A DNA stretch of 64,000 nt from Chrysomallon squamiferum (Eukaryota > Mollusca > Gastropoda > Neomphalida > Peltospiridae), in assembly GCA_012295275.1 (NCBI GenBank), contig CM022679.1, forward strand, positions 20,340,342 to 20,404,341, in the 5' to 3' direction. The notes under the pieces were generated by a model. The model was not told where the DNA came from and ran no database searches. It saw only the letters and a program-made list of their open reading frames with translations. Each line of letters opens with the position of its first letter. The stretch's first letter is position 1. Of the stretch, positions 11,325 through 23,770 are shown piece after piece. A program made the translations under genes and the position numbers.

Positions 11325-13543
11325 ATTATTATTATTATTATCTTTTCTTCTTTTTTTAACTGCGGTCAACGCATACTTAACAAACAGTTTTATTTATTTA
11401 TATTTTACAACGGCCTAACATTTGATTTAAATAAAGGTGTACCTCCCTAATGCTGTCAATAAAACACAGCATTCGACAGAAGCCTGACTTTGACAGAAGC
11501 AGGTTCGTGCTATGCACTCAACATCAAAGACAGGACCAGTTACCGATCTCAGCCACAAGACAGACTCCTCGCTTTGATAGCAGATCCTGTTACAAGCAAC
11601 TCCCAAACTTTCACTTTCCTCTGTCAAATCACTGTTACTCCCGTCTGGCAAAATGGAATAAAATAGATATATATTTTTTAAAAACAAAAATATTATTTTC
11701 TGAACGACTATAAATAATAACCCAATATTTAAATTCTAAGACATCGGGATTTAGGTGTTGCCATATATATTAAGCTTATATTCGTCTTCTCTGTAATAAT
11801 TATAATTTATTAACTCAATATTTTATCTTTTTATTTTTATTTATTTATTTATTTTATTTTTTTTTGGTGCGTGTGCATGAGGTGGTTTCTGTTAACGTTT
11901 CTTTTTCTACTACTATTAGTACTACTTACTATTTGTCATTAGGAGGTTATTCCTTATTTAGTACCACTAAGGATGAAATATTTGTTACTTAACTTTAAGT
12001 ATATGTTACTTGTTATTAACATTAGGTACTATTACTTATTATTTAGCAATGTTCTACTATTTTTTTATTCTGGTGTTTACGCTGTACTGGAGACATTAAT
12101 TAAAATGTGTAAAATTAAATATCTCTGACCAGAATGGCGATATCTTTCATGAGTTTACTACTTGTGGTATGTGATCCGTTCAGAATTTATTATGTTTTAT
12201 ACAGATAGATAGCTAGATAGACAGAAAACAATAATAATAAATAAATATGGATAGATAGATATATTTATAGAGAGAGAGAAAAAAAGAGAAAGAGAGAGAG
12301 AGGAAGAGAGATATTTAAAATATTTTATAATCTTTGTCAAAAATCCATATATAATATGAAAAAGATTATTATTATTACTATAAATACTAATAATGATACT
12401 AATGTTGCTGCTGTCATTGCTACTATACTACAACTATTATATATGAGTAAACTTCGCTATATAAGTTTCAGTTTGTATTATTGGTACTCTAATAAAACTT
12501 TTACCCTAAATAAAATCAGTTTTCTCAACGTCTCTGTTACTTATTTTCCTTCCCCTGCCAAACAGAAAGTGCATACTGTTATTATTATTGTTAACACACA
12601 ATATTATAAATATTCGCCCGTAAAGATTTTTTTTAAATTATTATTATTTCGTTTACTTCTGTTATATATATATATATTAAAATAATATAGACTTCATTCA
12701 TATACCTCAAGCATTGTCAGAATTAAGAGAATATTTTAATATTTAAAATTTAAAAGCTTGATACGCATTTTTGTATATCTGTTCCCGCAAGTTATTTTAT
12801 TTTATATATTTATTTATTCAGTACATTGATTTTTGTCTCAGAATCTTTGAAAGCATGATATCAACAATGAATACACACATACATTCATACATATATATAT
12901 ATATATTTTTTTTTTACTTATTCATAATTATTACATTATATTATATTATATTTTATTGTTATTCATATTGTAATGTGTTGTACTGTAGTTTACTGTATTG
13001 GCTAGATAAATTAATTAATTAAGTAATTTATTACAAATTGGTATATACTGTCTGATATTTTTGCCAGCGAAACCGTCAAATGATTACATTTTTGTAATAG
13101 CCAGGACGAGTCGCAGAACTTCGCTTGTCGGTGTTTCCGAGTACAAATGCGATGTCACGAAAATAGTATTGCAATCATAGGATGTCCTTTGAAGATCAAA
13201 GAACACCGCTAAGCAGGTTAATTACCTTTAAACGTGTGTCTAAGCCAAATGAAAATTGCTCCAGGAATTAAGTAAAAAAAAAAAAAAAAAAAAAATTACG
13301 AAATGAAGATGGATTTGACTGTTCATAAACATTTCGCTAATGAACGTAGGTTCTTTAGGAACAGTATTCTTTAATGTTATCATAAATGTTAATATTATAA
13401 ATAAATAAATAGAATCAAATTTGTAATTATATAGTATCAGTGAAAACAGTCTTCATTGTGCGGGTATGTAAGAGTTCGTTGACGTAAGTATTTTGAAATG
13501 TTCTTACCGAGTTCAAAAACTAGCTGTAACTAAATTATACTTG

Positions 13544-13546
<3 letters not shown>
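11325..13546. other. AT-rich non-coding stretch, no gene seen
   Basis: A less AT-rich patch at 11430-11660 is open on both strands for about 86 codons, with no recognisable motif. The rest is AT-rich, with GA-rich runs at 12267-12312, a pentanucleotide ATTAT run near 12930-12955 and poly-A at about 13274-13295. The sequence CCTTTGAAGATCAAAG at 13186-13201 is a near-palindromic pair of weak TCF cores. Confidence 0.5.

Positions 13547-13623
<77 letters not shown>
13547..13623. repeat. Perfect (AG)n microsatellite, about 77 bp
   Basis: An uninterrupted array whose flanks share nothing visible with the other AG/CT arrays. Confidence 0.97.
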
Positions 13624-13625
<2 letters not shown>

Positions 13626-13919
13626 ACTTTCGGCAACAATAAAATTGAGTTTTGTTTTTCATATTCGACATTTGTACATGAGGAATAATAATGATGATGA
13701 TGATGATATTTGAACGAATCATTTATTTCAGTTTCTCAAGATATACGAAGTCTAATGCAAAGCTGCTATAGCAGGATTAAAAAGAAGAAGAAAGAACTCT
13801 TCAAAGAAATCCATTCGATGTGCTGCATATCTGCCTGTGTTATCTTTTAATTTATTTGTTTCTGTAAATTAATCTAGAAAACCCGAAATGTTGCCATTAT
13901 GACTGGGTGTCTTAAAAGT

Positions 13920-14260
13920 CGAATTCGCCGGGGCCTATGTATCGCGACCCTTACATTCCAGGGTGTTTCCACTTACAGCCGTCTTAACATCAAAGGATTT
14001 ATCTGGGTCGCCCGATTTCATCTTTAATGTCGATTCTCTTGATGCGTTCGCTATCATAATCCTGCGCATGTCTGATCGGGCTGCCTTTTTAATATACACC
14101 ATATTTTCTCGCAGCTGGTTACTTTCCGCCCGCGTGCAACTGACTCACGGAGCAGGGCTCGTGCAGCGCGTGCGGCTCCAACCCCGCGAGCCCCGGGCTT
14201 CCTTTTGCTTGTCAATCACAGCGGCGGAGATGAAAGACTTTTCAAAGAATGATCCTTACT
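13920..14260. promoter_or_regulatory. CpG-containing island, candidate regulatory element
   Basis: The GC content rises sharply, with many CpG dinucleotides at 14130-14225. A TGCGCATG motif resembling half of an NRF1 site lies near 14065. A CATCAAAGG TCF-type core lies at 13988-13996. A 102-codon plus-strand frame crosses the island but has no recognisable domain and is probably a consequence of base composition. It could be a distal promoter or enhancer, or an untranslated exon. Confidence 0.25.
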
Positions 14261-15244
14261 GTTATAGATAAAAAGAAGAAAAGTGCTATTCACGAAGCAG
14301 AAATGGACAAAATATGTAATTTGTTCTCAGTGTGTTGACTGACAAGTCTTCTGACGTGTGACATACACCGGTGGAGGACAATCTGCTCTATTTCTTCTTC
14401 TTCTCCTTTTTTATTTTATTTTTTTTTTTTTTTTTTTTTTGTTTTGTTGTAAATATGATTATTCAAAAATTTGTGTCACAAAAGGGCACGAAAATGGCTG
14501 AATCCCTTACACAGATAAAAGCCGCAATAAATGATCCTATAATGAGATTTGTTTGATTTTTTTTTTTTTTTTTTTTTTTTTTAATAGCTAAAACCGGGAC
14601 GAACAATCTAAGATTTAATTAAAAGTACTTTTCATTAGCGAATTGCAAATGATGTTCTTTCATGATAGCTGCTTGTTGATCGAGAAAAAAAAAAAAATTC
14701 AAAAACCTAATAAAAAAAAATCAGATGGTGTTTGACGGCAATCCGACTTAGAGAAAAATCATTGTGTGGCGGGAATTGTTCTGTTATTCACTGAAGTTAA
14801 ATTTTAAAGATTTAATTGTTTTTTATTTTACGTTATTTACTTTTATAATTTTGCACTTTCAAAAATTCGTTTTATGTAAATTATTTTACTTTTGGCGATC
14901 ATTTTCTTTTTCTCCTTATTACTTTCATCATTTATTTTCTTACTTTTTCATTTATTTATTTATTTATTTATTTATTTTTCTTTTGGGATCAATGTAATTA
15001 TTTATTTTATATAGTATTATTTTTCTTTCTTCTTTCTCTCATGTTTTTCTTTTTTTCTTTATTTTATTTTCTTACTCAACAAGACTCCTATTTTATTAGG
15101 TGTGTATGCAGGGAATTTCTTCCTTCTTTTCCAGTATTTTATAACCTTTTATGTATTATTGATTTATTAATATTTTATTGTAGTGATTTAAGTTATAAAT
15201 CATACATCAGTTTCAGGAAATGTTCAGTAATCTAACTTTTAATC
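14261..15244. other. AT-rich low-complexity stretch, no gene seen
   Basis: T tracts at about 14418-14440 and 14557-14582, a short (TTTA)n run at 14948-14978 and Phe/Leu-rich chance frames. Nothing looks like an exon. Confidence 0.6.
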
Positions 15245-15262
15245 TGTGTGTGTGTGTGTGTC

Positions 15263-15333
<71 letters not shown>
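15245..15333. repeat. Compound (TG)n(AG)n microsatellite
   Basis: A short TG run (15245-15260) is followed by an AG array of about 68 bp (15266-15333). Confidence 0.97.
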
Positions 15334-15336
<3 letters not shown>

Positions 15337-15616
15337 ATTCACCTCTCTCTATAAAATACATCAGGAAATTTCTGTTCGTGTTACTCCGATATTACTACAT
15401 GTAATGATCCTCGCGAAATTTTTAAAGATCCTGATGTGTTTTCTAATAAAATCTAAAGTGATTAGCCTAATATATGTATATATATAAAAACATGAAGAAT
15501 TATTTTCAGAAATCAATATCTTTAATTAAATTCCGTGCAACTGTTAAAATATTTTAAATCAAAATTCACAGTTCAGTTGTACTGACAGCAGTACATCGTC
15601 ATCTAAAATGTTATTT

Positions 15617-15723
15617 ATTTATTTATTATTATTATTATTATTATTGTTGTTATTATTATTATTATTATTATTATAATTGTCATTATTATTATCTTTTATT
15701 TATTTATATAAATGTATATTTAT

Positions 15724-15797
<74 letters not shown>
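15617..15797. repeat. (ATT)n arrays, two blocks
   Basis: ATT units with GTT and CATT variants occupy 15617-15693. A second, cleaner block lies at 15733-15797. Confidence 0.95.
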
Positions 15798-16248
15798 GAG
15801 GCTTTTTTATATTCTGACAAAATTACAGTCTTCAAAGGAAACCCATATTTTATTTTTGCATTAGCAGTAAGGGATTTAATATTATCTCCTTCCCAGAGTC
15901 AAGGAATGAATTTAGGCTATTACGTAATACGTATATTTTATATTATTTATTTATTTATTTTAATTTATTTCTTTCTTTCTTTTTTCTTTCTTCTTCTTCT
16001 TCATTTCTTTTTTCTTTTTTTTTTCTTTTTTTATTGTTTTAATCACAAACAGTTAGAATTGTATCAGTGTTATGTACTTTCTGAATTCGTAATCGTAAAT
16101 GTCTTCCTCTTCTGTCCGTTGTCATTACAGAAATTTGTACCTCGGCAAACCTGTCCAAAGAAACAACAAAAAAGCCTCTTTATAACTTCACTGTTTGAAA
16201 GTTAATCATTCTTGTTTTGTTTGTTTAATTGGATTTTTTTTTATAATT

Positions 16249-16280
<32 letters not shown>

Positions 16281-18084
16281 CATTGTTACTGATATTCACA
16301 CCGTCACTGGCATTCCAAAGCAATGTCACACATTAATTCTTGGGTTTCTTCGAGTCACTGGACAGTCCACCACTAGTTAAGATATGTTAACAATTAACAC
16401 GGTACAAATAAACCATTATTTTTAAACACTTATGAACTGTTTTAATGAAAATTAATTTGGTCAGTATATATGAGAAATTTAAAATACTGAAAAAAAGAAA
16501 GAAAAAAACCAATGAAAAAAACAAGAACGAGAAGAAAGAAAAAAAAAACCCCGCCAAACACAATGCTAAGTGGACAGACGTCTGTCCTTTCATAAACAAC
16601 TGATGATATTCTACACAGGTAAACAGATTTAATTCACAGGTCGGTGATCGTTGATTCTTTACCTCTAAATACTCCGGTTTACCAATCAGAATCGAATATT
16701 TTCCCTACGTCATAACAGGAACAGTCTTTATTTCCTGTAGAACTCGCTTCCCACGGCAGCATAACGAGACTACGTTGGTGGGGATGCGGTGGGGGGGATG
16801 GGGGGTGATTAAATAAATGGGTTTCTTAACGCTCTTTCATTTCACAGTGATGTCATAATCTGGAAAGTGTTATCAAAATGGATTTTAAAACAGTTATTTA
16901 AAATATAATGTACGAGATAACAATCTTTATTTGTTTATTTAAGACAGTCTTTTATTTCTCTTGCTTTTATTTCAGAAATTATCGAAGCGTGCCTTTTTAT
17001 GATGTGATGTGGGATCGATTTATTCGCCGTTGGTAGAAAATATTTGTGTTTATCAGTGAGATCTCATTGTTTTATTTCATTTTACAGCTCTTAATGAAAA
17101 GAAGAGGCGAAGATAATACCATACTGAAGAATTTTATAGCGTGTTTTTGTTTTATTTATTTTTATTAAGTAACCTGATACAAATCGCTTAAAAGTCGTAT
17201 AGCTATTAATAAATTGTGGTAAGTTAATTTCATTAACACTGAAGATAAATAAAGTTTTATTGCATAGTGCTAAACGTAAAGTTTATATTATTAAAAAGTG
17301 TTAACATGACAGGATCAAGAATTCTTATTCTGACACTATTTTTTTTTATTATTATTATTTCTTTGTGATAAAAATCCTTTCATGTTGAAAGTTACATTCA
17401 CTATAGTGGTGGTCGCCCCTCTTTTTACAGTTCTAGCTCCGCCCCTGATTGCATTGTTACAGTTATGCAATTAACCTTTTGTTCCATCAACAATGGCTTA
17501 ATCCAATGATTTTTCACTGTGATCGTTAATCTTTTTTTTTTCTGTAATTTTTTAATCTTCTAGTTTTATTCTCGTTATAAAAGAGCCAGAATGTTTACAG
17601 AGATTATCATCCTCATCATCAACTGCGGCAATTATAGAAGTCATTATTAGCTTCAGCAAAGAACGGTTCTCCATCAGACAAAAATGATGGAGCAGTTATT
17701 TCTAGTTCCAGACAGTCGACTGATACTAATGTGTCTGTCAAAGGCCGTGTGTATATATTTCGTGTTTAAAGAAACAACACTTGCAACTGAATCGTAGGAG
17801 TAACCAAGCGAAAAACTTCTAAGTACGTTTAAGAGAGAGACAGATTTACACGCACATGCACTCTTCCATGTTACACATGCGCGCGCGCACTTACACACAC
17901 ACCTACATACGTACACACACACGCAGAGACACATATATAGATATATCATTTTTTAATTTTTAGTGTCTTCAACATTAATTAATGAATGACTATTATCGTA
18001 ATCATTTTCGCACAGAATGATGAAGATAAACATCAACGTGCAGCACACGTCACAGCTGTTACAAAACCCGTGTTAGGTTTCCTT
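15798..18084. other. Non-coding stretch with scattered motifs, no gene seen
   Basis: No supported gene was found. Pyrimidine-rich low complexity covers 15950-16035 and a (TA)n run lies at about 16254-16280. A more balanced patch at 16620-16800 contains the inverted ETS-like pair CAGGAA/TTCCTG (about 16719-16739). A transposon-end-like CAGGGGCGGAGCTAG lies on the minus strand at 17433-17447. An alternating GCGCGCGC run lies near 17880. The minus-strand Cys/Val-rich frame at 17674-17949 is driven by CA repeats. Confidence 0.5.
16780..16805 (+). other. Potential G-quadruplex
   Basis: Runs of 4, 7 and 6 G's are separated by short loops, satisfying a four-run G3+ pattern because the 7-G run can supply two runs. 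It is conspicuous in such an AT-rich background. Formation in the cell is not shown. Confidence 0.5.
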
Positions 18085-18115
18085 CACGTGCATAAATAAA
18101 CCACGTGGGTTTATT
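18085..18115. promoter_or_regulatory. Two CACGTG E-boxes, one inside an imperfect palindrome
   Basis: CACGTG occurs at 18085-18090 and 18102-18107, 17 bp apart start to start. The second sits in AATAAACCACGTGGGTTTAT, a near-perfect inverted repeat (18095-18115) with one unpaired G. This is a possible bHLH-binding site with AT-rich arms; function is unknown. Confidence 0.3.
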
Positions 18116-18235
18116 TTTTAATGATTTATATTTCCCATTGCAAGTATTTTTTAAGCGCTATCCGCCTTGAAATGTGAAAATGTGTACACGGAACATTAGC
18201 TAGAAAAATAAACAAGTGTTTCATTTCATCTTAAA

Positions 18236-18241
<6 letters not shown>

Positions 18242-18317
<76 letters not shown>

Positions 18318-18325
18318 GTCTGTCT
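18242..18325. repeat. (CT)n then (CTGT)n microsatellite
   Basis: A perfect CT array of about 72 bp followed by three TCTG units. Confidence 0.97.
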
Positions 18326-18599
18326 TTCTATGTCGCTGCTATGCGTCCTGCACGGGTTTCGTCAATGACGTGATCATTTCAAAGAGTTTATACTTTCGTG
18401 AAGAATTGGTTTAGCCTAAGGCCCTTGCGCTTGTTGAAAACCCATAGATTGAAATCTCAAACTGCTGCCGTTCTTTGATGATGTTGCTGTACAAGGTTTT
18501 CAAACGAAGCTTGACTATAAGGTCAAGACAGCGACGTCTTCAAGTCAGAGCTGTAAAACGTTAAAAGCAAAACACGCCAAAAAATTTTGAACAGAATGA

Positions 18600-18791
18600 G
18601 ACGGTTTTTTCGAAATAACAAGAGAAACAAAACAAAACAAAAACAAACAAACAAAACAAAAAAAAAAAAAAAGAAAAAAAAGAAAAAAAAAAAAAAAATT
18701 AAAGGAAAGAAAAAAGAATAACGAAATAAAGAAGGAAAAAAGAAATTAAGAAATAAACAACAAGAAAAACTTATAAATATAAGTCAAGGTT

Positions 18792-18823
<32 letters not shown>

Positions 18824-18827
18824 TTTG
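18600..18827. repeat. A-rich low complexity plus (TTTA)n
   Basis: AAACAAAAC-type units, poly-A and GAAA runs cover 18620-18770. A TTTA array lies at about 18793-18827. Confidence 0.85.
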
Positions 18828-19031
18828 ATCATCTGTTTTAATTCTGCTTAAAAGAAAATAATAATTTTGTTTTCCTTTTAGTTCTATTTTAATGTTGATA
18901 TTTTTATTTAATTCGTAAATAACAATTTTAAGAAATCATTTTTGGGGGAGAATCAGTAAAACATCATATACACATTAGACATAAATAATATAAATAACTT
19001 TAGTTTTAAATTGTCAGTTCAGGAATTAAAT

Positions 19032-19216
19032 TATGATATGACAACATATGATACGACACAATACGATGCAACACGATTCGATATGATACGATATATAATA
19101 TAATACAGTATACAGCAATAATTATATATGAACGATAATGCAATATATTGTGCTAAAAATAATGTAATAAAATATAACACAGTGCAGTGTAATGTAGTTT
19201 AATGTGATGCAATAAC
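19032..19216. repeat. Degenerate pentanucleotide array
   Basis: The sequence can be phased in 5-bp steps such as TACGA TGCAA CACGA TTCGA TATGA TACGA. It continues as TAATG/CAGTG/TGATG steps to about 19216. A similar short patch recurs near 19825-19850. This looks like an old, heavily mutated pentamer satellite. Confidence 0.5.
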
Positions 19217-20102
19217 ATCTATAAAACTGTTCTTTGTTAAGGGTGCAGTTTTACGCTTATAACGAACCTCAAGAAACTAATTAAAAAAAAGTTTTTTTTA
19301 GTTTTTTTCCTAAGAACCAAGTGAACTGAAGCAAAACTCGTCCATCGTCGAAAAATGTTAGCAATTTCTGTATCGAATCTCATTATTTGGTTTCCATGGA
19401 AACAGAAAGCCAATCACTAAGTTAAATGCTTCGTTTTCCTCCTATCCTGCCCTTGATGAGAAAAACATACATTTTCCTCCCCAAAACATCAAAGGTGCAT
19501 CGCCGGACGGTTATAAACTTCAGTTGTCTGCGTGCACTGAGGTATTTGCTGTTTCCCTGCATATGTCTTTTAATGCGTGGTGCTATTAACTTAATTTAAA
19601 CATTATTTATTAGCCCCTAAAACAATGCTTAAATGCCACGACTGCTGGTAAAGAAGCTAGTTTGAATATCCAACTATGTCCAAGTGATCGCTGATTGAAT
19701 TTAAACTGGGAAATTAGCGTAATAAAAATTGACGATTTCTCAGAATAAGCAGTCTTATTTAAAACAAAGTACAGAAAATGTCGTAACTTTGATGTTAAAA
19801 TAATATATATATTGTTTTGTGTTATAATGTGATATGATATAATGTGATAATAGTGTAATAATAATAATAATAATAAAAGGTGGTTGAGAATGTATTTAAT
19901 TTTTTTTTTAAATAATAATAAATATATACTAAATTTTGAATATTTTTAGCAATAAAAGCTGTCGATTTCAGTAATTTTATAAAAAAATAAAGGAAAATAA
20001 TAAGTAAATAAATATAAAAAATACTAAACAATCAAATAAATAAATAGATATTGATTTTAATATTTTTCTTAAACTCATTACAGTAATGTCACTTTTAACA
20101 TT

Positions 20103-20137
20103 AAAAAAAAAAAAAAAAAAAAATTTTTTTTTTTTTT
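20103..20137. repeat. A21T14 perfect homopolymer palindrome
   Basis: A run of 21 A's joins a run of 14 T's directly, giving an AT hairpin-capable junction. Confidence 0.9.
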
Positions 20138-20241
20138 TCTTTTTTTCTTTTTTTTTTACACAAAAAATTATATCAAAGAAATCCGCATTTAAATTAAATT
20201 TAAAACTGATCTTCATATGTTGGTAATTATAGCCATAATGA

Positions 20242-20264
20242 AATAATAATAATAATAATAATAA

Positions 20265-20295
<31 letters not shown>

Positions 20296-20371
20296 AAGAA
20301 GAAGAAGAAGAAGAAGAAGAAGAAAAGAAAGAAAGAAAGAAAGAAAGAAAAAGAAAGAAGGAAAGAAAGAA
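20242..20371. repeat. Compound (AAT)n(AAG)n(AAAG)n array
   Basis: Three arrays abut in order: AAT (20242-20267), AAG (about 20267-20323) and GAAA (about 20324-20371). Confidence 0.95.
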
Positions 20372-20677
20372 CAAAAATATTATAATTTCTGAGAATAATA
20401 CGTTGGAACAGAAAATATAATGAAAATCCGAGAAAAAGATGAATATATAATTACATATTATTTATTATCGATTTTTAAGTACCCGATTGAAAACTGATTT
20501 ATTGTTTAATTACATTGTCTGACATATATTGTCGATTTATGAGAAAATTACATTACGACTGCAATAAATTCAGATTTAAAAAATTAATTAAAAAACGGAG
20601 TACTTTTGTACATCGAATTTCTAAAACTTTCGTTAACTCGGTAAAAGACAACTTTTTATATACAGTTTTTTTTTATC

Positions 20678-20678
<1 letters not shown>

Positions 20679-20775
<97 letters not shown>

Positions 20776-20778
20776 TTT
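20679..20778. repeat. (TAA)n(TTA)n inverted junction plus (TTTA)n
   Basis: A TAA array (about 20679-20709) meets its own complement, TTA (about 20709-20744), making a perfect inverted repeat. A TTTA array follows. The 91-codon frame at 20515-20790 with an Ile run is produced by this array. Confidence 0.9.
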
Positions 20779-20989
20779 TTTTACTTTTGATCTGCTGTTA
20801 TTCTGATCAGCACGGTTCCTGTAAAATTTCAGAAAGTTAGGTAACTTTCAAAACGAAATGTATTTGCACCTGAAAAAAAGATGAAGAAGAAATAAGAAGA
20901 ATGAAAAGAAAATGAAAAGAGAAAAAAACATCGGCATTCGTTGATAATTTAGGAAACATTGCGTGTCTTACTATATAAATCAAATAATT

Positions 20990-21265
20990 CAAATATCAGT
21001 CGTATGAGTCAAAGAAATGCTGCTGTTGCTGCTGCTGCTCTTGTCACTACCACAACTACTACTCATACTGTTACTGCTGCTGCTACTACTACTTCTATTG
21101 CTACTATTAATAATAATAATAATAGTTATGGAAACTATATTGATTTTTATATAACAGATTTTATTTCATTACTATGTCTAAGAAGGAACGTATGTAATAT
21201 TTATGGTGATGATGATGTTAATAAAGATGATTGTGATGATAAATAAATAAATAAATAAATAAATA
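20990..21265. repeat. Imperfect triplet-rich tract
   Basis: Mixed GCT, ACT, AAT and GAT triplets keep a plus-strand frame open at 20959-21246 (Ala, Thr, Asn, Asp-rich). An (AAAT)n run at 21240-21268 ends it. There is no domain or splice context, so it is read as simple-sequence DNA rather than a gene. Confidence 0.6.
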
Positions 21266-21515
21266 AATAGATAAAACATCAACCTTCAACGTAAATTATA
21301 AAAAATATGAAAAAAACAAACAAAAACACAACAATATCAAACTAACCCCGTAGTGTGATATTTGTATCTTAATTATTTATTATAATTAAAATATTAAAGA
21401 AAAATCTTACAGAAGAAAGAAAAATAGGGAAAATAGTCTTCATATTCTATAATAATATTTAATTTTCAGTTTAATGGTTCTGATTTACATGTATGTTGTA
21501 AGAGTTTTTTTAATT

Positions 21516-21959
21516 TTATTTTATTTTTATTTTTATATTATTTTTGTCATGATCGACATCACATTTCGTCTTCCGGACAAACCGATACAGTTTGTTCGAC
21601 TTAAAATCCATTAAGTGGTCAGCGCAGGAAACTCTACATTTTCCATCAAAATATTTTCTTAATGCAAAATTTATGGAGAAAATACCAATTCCGACAGTCG
21701 CGTGCTGGCTCGTGCCAGCTGCAGACGTGGTTGTAGCTCGTGCACTTGAAGAAGGGTCAATTTCATCGCACCTGTTTTTCCTTTTCAATTGTATACGTAC
21801 TTCTTTGCCTGCAGCCCATCTGTGGACGATTGCTTGCAAGTAAAACCAAATGTATTCTTCTTTGTTTCTTATACACTGGCAGTTTTTGCAAGGGAAAGAA
21901 ATAGTAAACAACTGTGTACACACCTCTGTTACTTTGGCTTTGTTTAGCCGTCTCGCCAC
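21516..21959 (-). other. Longest non-repetitive open frame outside the recognised gene; unassigned
   Basis: A 147-codon minus-strand frame lies in a patch of more balanced composition. It is not built from simple repeats apart from its Lys/Ile tail. The translation has scattered Cys residues (for example CKNCQC near residue 29) and basic patches, but I recognise no family. A plus-strand frame (21592-21843) overlaps it, which is expected when base composition alone keeps frames open. There is no clear splice site, signal peptide or membrane segment. It may be a chance frame or a remnant of a mobile element. I do not call it a gene. Confidence 0.15.
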
Positions 21960-22458
21960 TTGAGGACGGTAGTTTTCACGATCTTTCCATGTTTATTGAA
22001 GAGTATAAAAATAACGTGTTTTCGAGTGTTACGAATTGTCGGCTTCGTATCTGCGTATGCTTATCAAACCGACATGCAGATCTGATTAACAGCCTGAGTG
22101 CTAAAATAAAGCAGTGCATGTATGTATATAAATACGTCGACATGCTGTCGTAACGTAATCGCATTTTTCTTTCCGCCCAAAATATTTTGTAGGTTTACTT
22201 AATGCAAAATGGGAACAGAGTCTTAGCATGTCTTGGAGAAACCTCTCTGGCGAAATTTTTCCTATGACAAAATTCGTGAACTTAATTCTCTGATGACAGG
22301 ATATCACAGACAGTCCAAGCCCAATAGGCCTACTCAGAGTTTGAAAGAATAGTAAATAATAACGAAGGCTTTAAATAATATTCACTCGATTTCTTTAATT
22401 TATATATATATATATTTTTTTTATCATTTCTTTTCATTTTATTTTGTTTTGTTTTGTT

Positions 22459-22489
<31 letters not shown>

Positions 22490-23056
22490 TATTTATTTAT
22501 TTATTTATTTTTGTAAAAACAAATACTTTCGGTATTTTCAATTCGTATTACTGTAGGTTTCTTTTTGTCAAATGTTTCATATTTGTTTTACATTATAAGA
22601 TGAGTCGGATAAATTAAATTAAACTTTTCTAGACTAAAAATAAAAAGAGACCAACTAAAATGTTTAATTACACAAGCTCCATGTAAATCGACATTATCTG
22701 CGTTTATTTACCTTTGTTCTTTGTTTGAAACAGATAGTGGATTTTCTTTTTTTTTTTTTCTTTTTTTCATCATTTACAGTTATAGCAATAATAGCATCAG
22801 TCAACGTAAAATGAGAAAAAGAAGTAAATAAAAGATAATTATATAACACACTTTGTATATACAGATATTGACAGACACGCACGCACACATACACATATAA
22901 ACATACACATATGCATACATACATATATTTAAACAGTTAAGCTGTTTGTGTTATTTTTAATTATTACATTTTCACCTCTATTTATTTTTAATAAATGTTT
23001 ATAGAATGACTCCTACCTTAACAATAGCGACTTGACACATGCACGTCCACGCACCA
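21960..23056. other. Non-coding stretch, no gene seen
   Basis: Balanced sequence with overlapping short chance frames covers 21960-22330. Low complexity of (TTTTG)n, (TTTTA)n and (TTTA)n lies at about 22440-22512. CA-type repeats near 22875-22925 create a Cys/Val-rich minus-strand frame. Confidence 0.55.
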
Positions 23057-23057
23057 A

Positions 23058-23102
23058 CGTTCACATCATCACCTTCCAGTAATGTACACTGACGTAATTA
23101 CG
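23058..23102. repeat. Shared two-block element, copy 1
   Basis: The blocks CGTTCACATCATC (23058-23070) and GACGTAATTACG (23091-23102), 20 bp apart, recur in the same order and orientation at 36127-36157. The second block combines an ATF/CRE-like GACGT with a homeodomain-like TAATTA. The flanks do not align, so this is either a short remnant of a dispersed repeat or a shared regulatory composite. Confidence 0.4.
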
Positions 23103-23339
23103 AGTGTCTGTATATACAACACAGCCAGCAATCATGTTCATACCAGTGTGATCAATACATTTTAATATTGTGATTCAACATACTGCATGCACCAAAATGT
23201 TTAATTAACACCGACTCAGTTTGTACTAATATTTCTGATAAATTTTTATTATTTTACTTAGCGTAAACTATAACAGCAACAAAGAGTAATTTTGTCAGTT
23301 TATTTTTCTTCGAAAGAATTAACCGATACTAGCATTAAA

Positions 23340-23730
23340 AAAAATAATAATAATAAAATAATAATAATAATAATGATAATAAAAAATAAAAAATTCTCCA
23401 GTTGATTTCATTTTTTTAGCTGTTTTTCAAATTAATTCATTCAGTAGCAGGGAATCGTCGAGGCTTGCAAAACCGCAGAGCAGCCGAAATGATCCGCAGA
23501 AGACTTTCTCGCCATGTTACGTGAATTCATTACTGAGTCTTTGTAACTGCACGTCATGTCATGTGTAAGCTACGTTTCTATAACATAATTAAATTTATTA
23601 ATCAAACCGCCATAGATTTTCTTCTTTTTTTTAGAATCATTAAGAAAAAAGCAAAAAATAAAAAATAAAAATAAATAATAATAATAATAATAATAATAAT
23701 ATAATAATAAAATAAAATAAATAAATACAA

Positions 23731-23761
<31 letters not shown>

Positions 23762-23770
23762 TTAATAAAT
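23340..23770. repeat. (AAT)n arrays flanking a balanced patch
   Basis: AAT arrays occur at about 23341-23390 and 23670-23762. Between them, 23440-23580 is more balanced and rich in CpG and CGA steps but has no open frame of note. Confidence 0.85.

Noticed and set aside
21516-21959. 147-codon minus-strand frame as a gene
   Set aside because: It is non-repetitive, but has an overlapping frame on the other strand, no family resemblance and no exon boundaries. Listed only as an unassigned frame.
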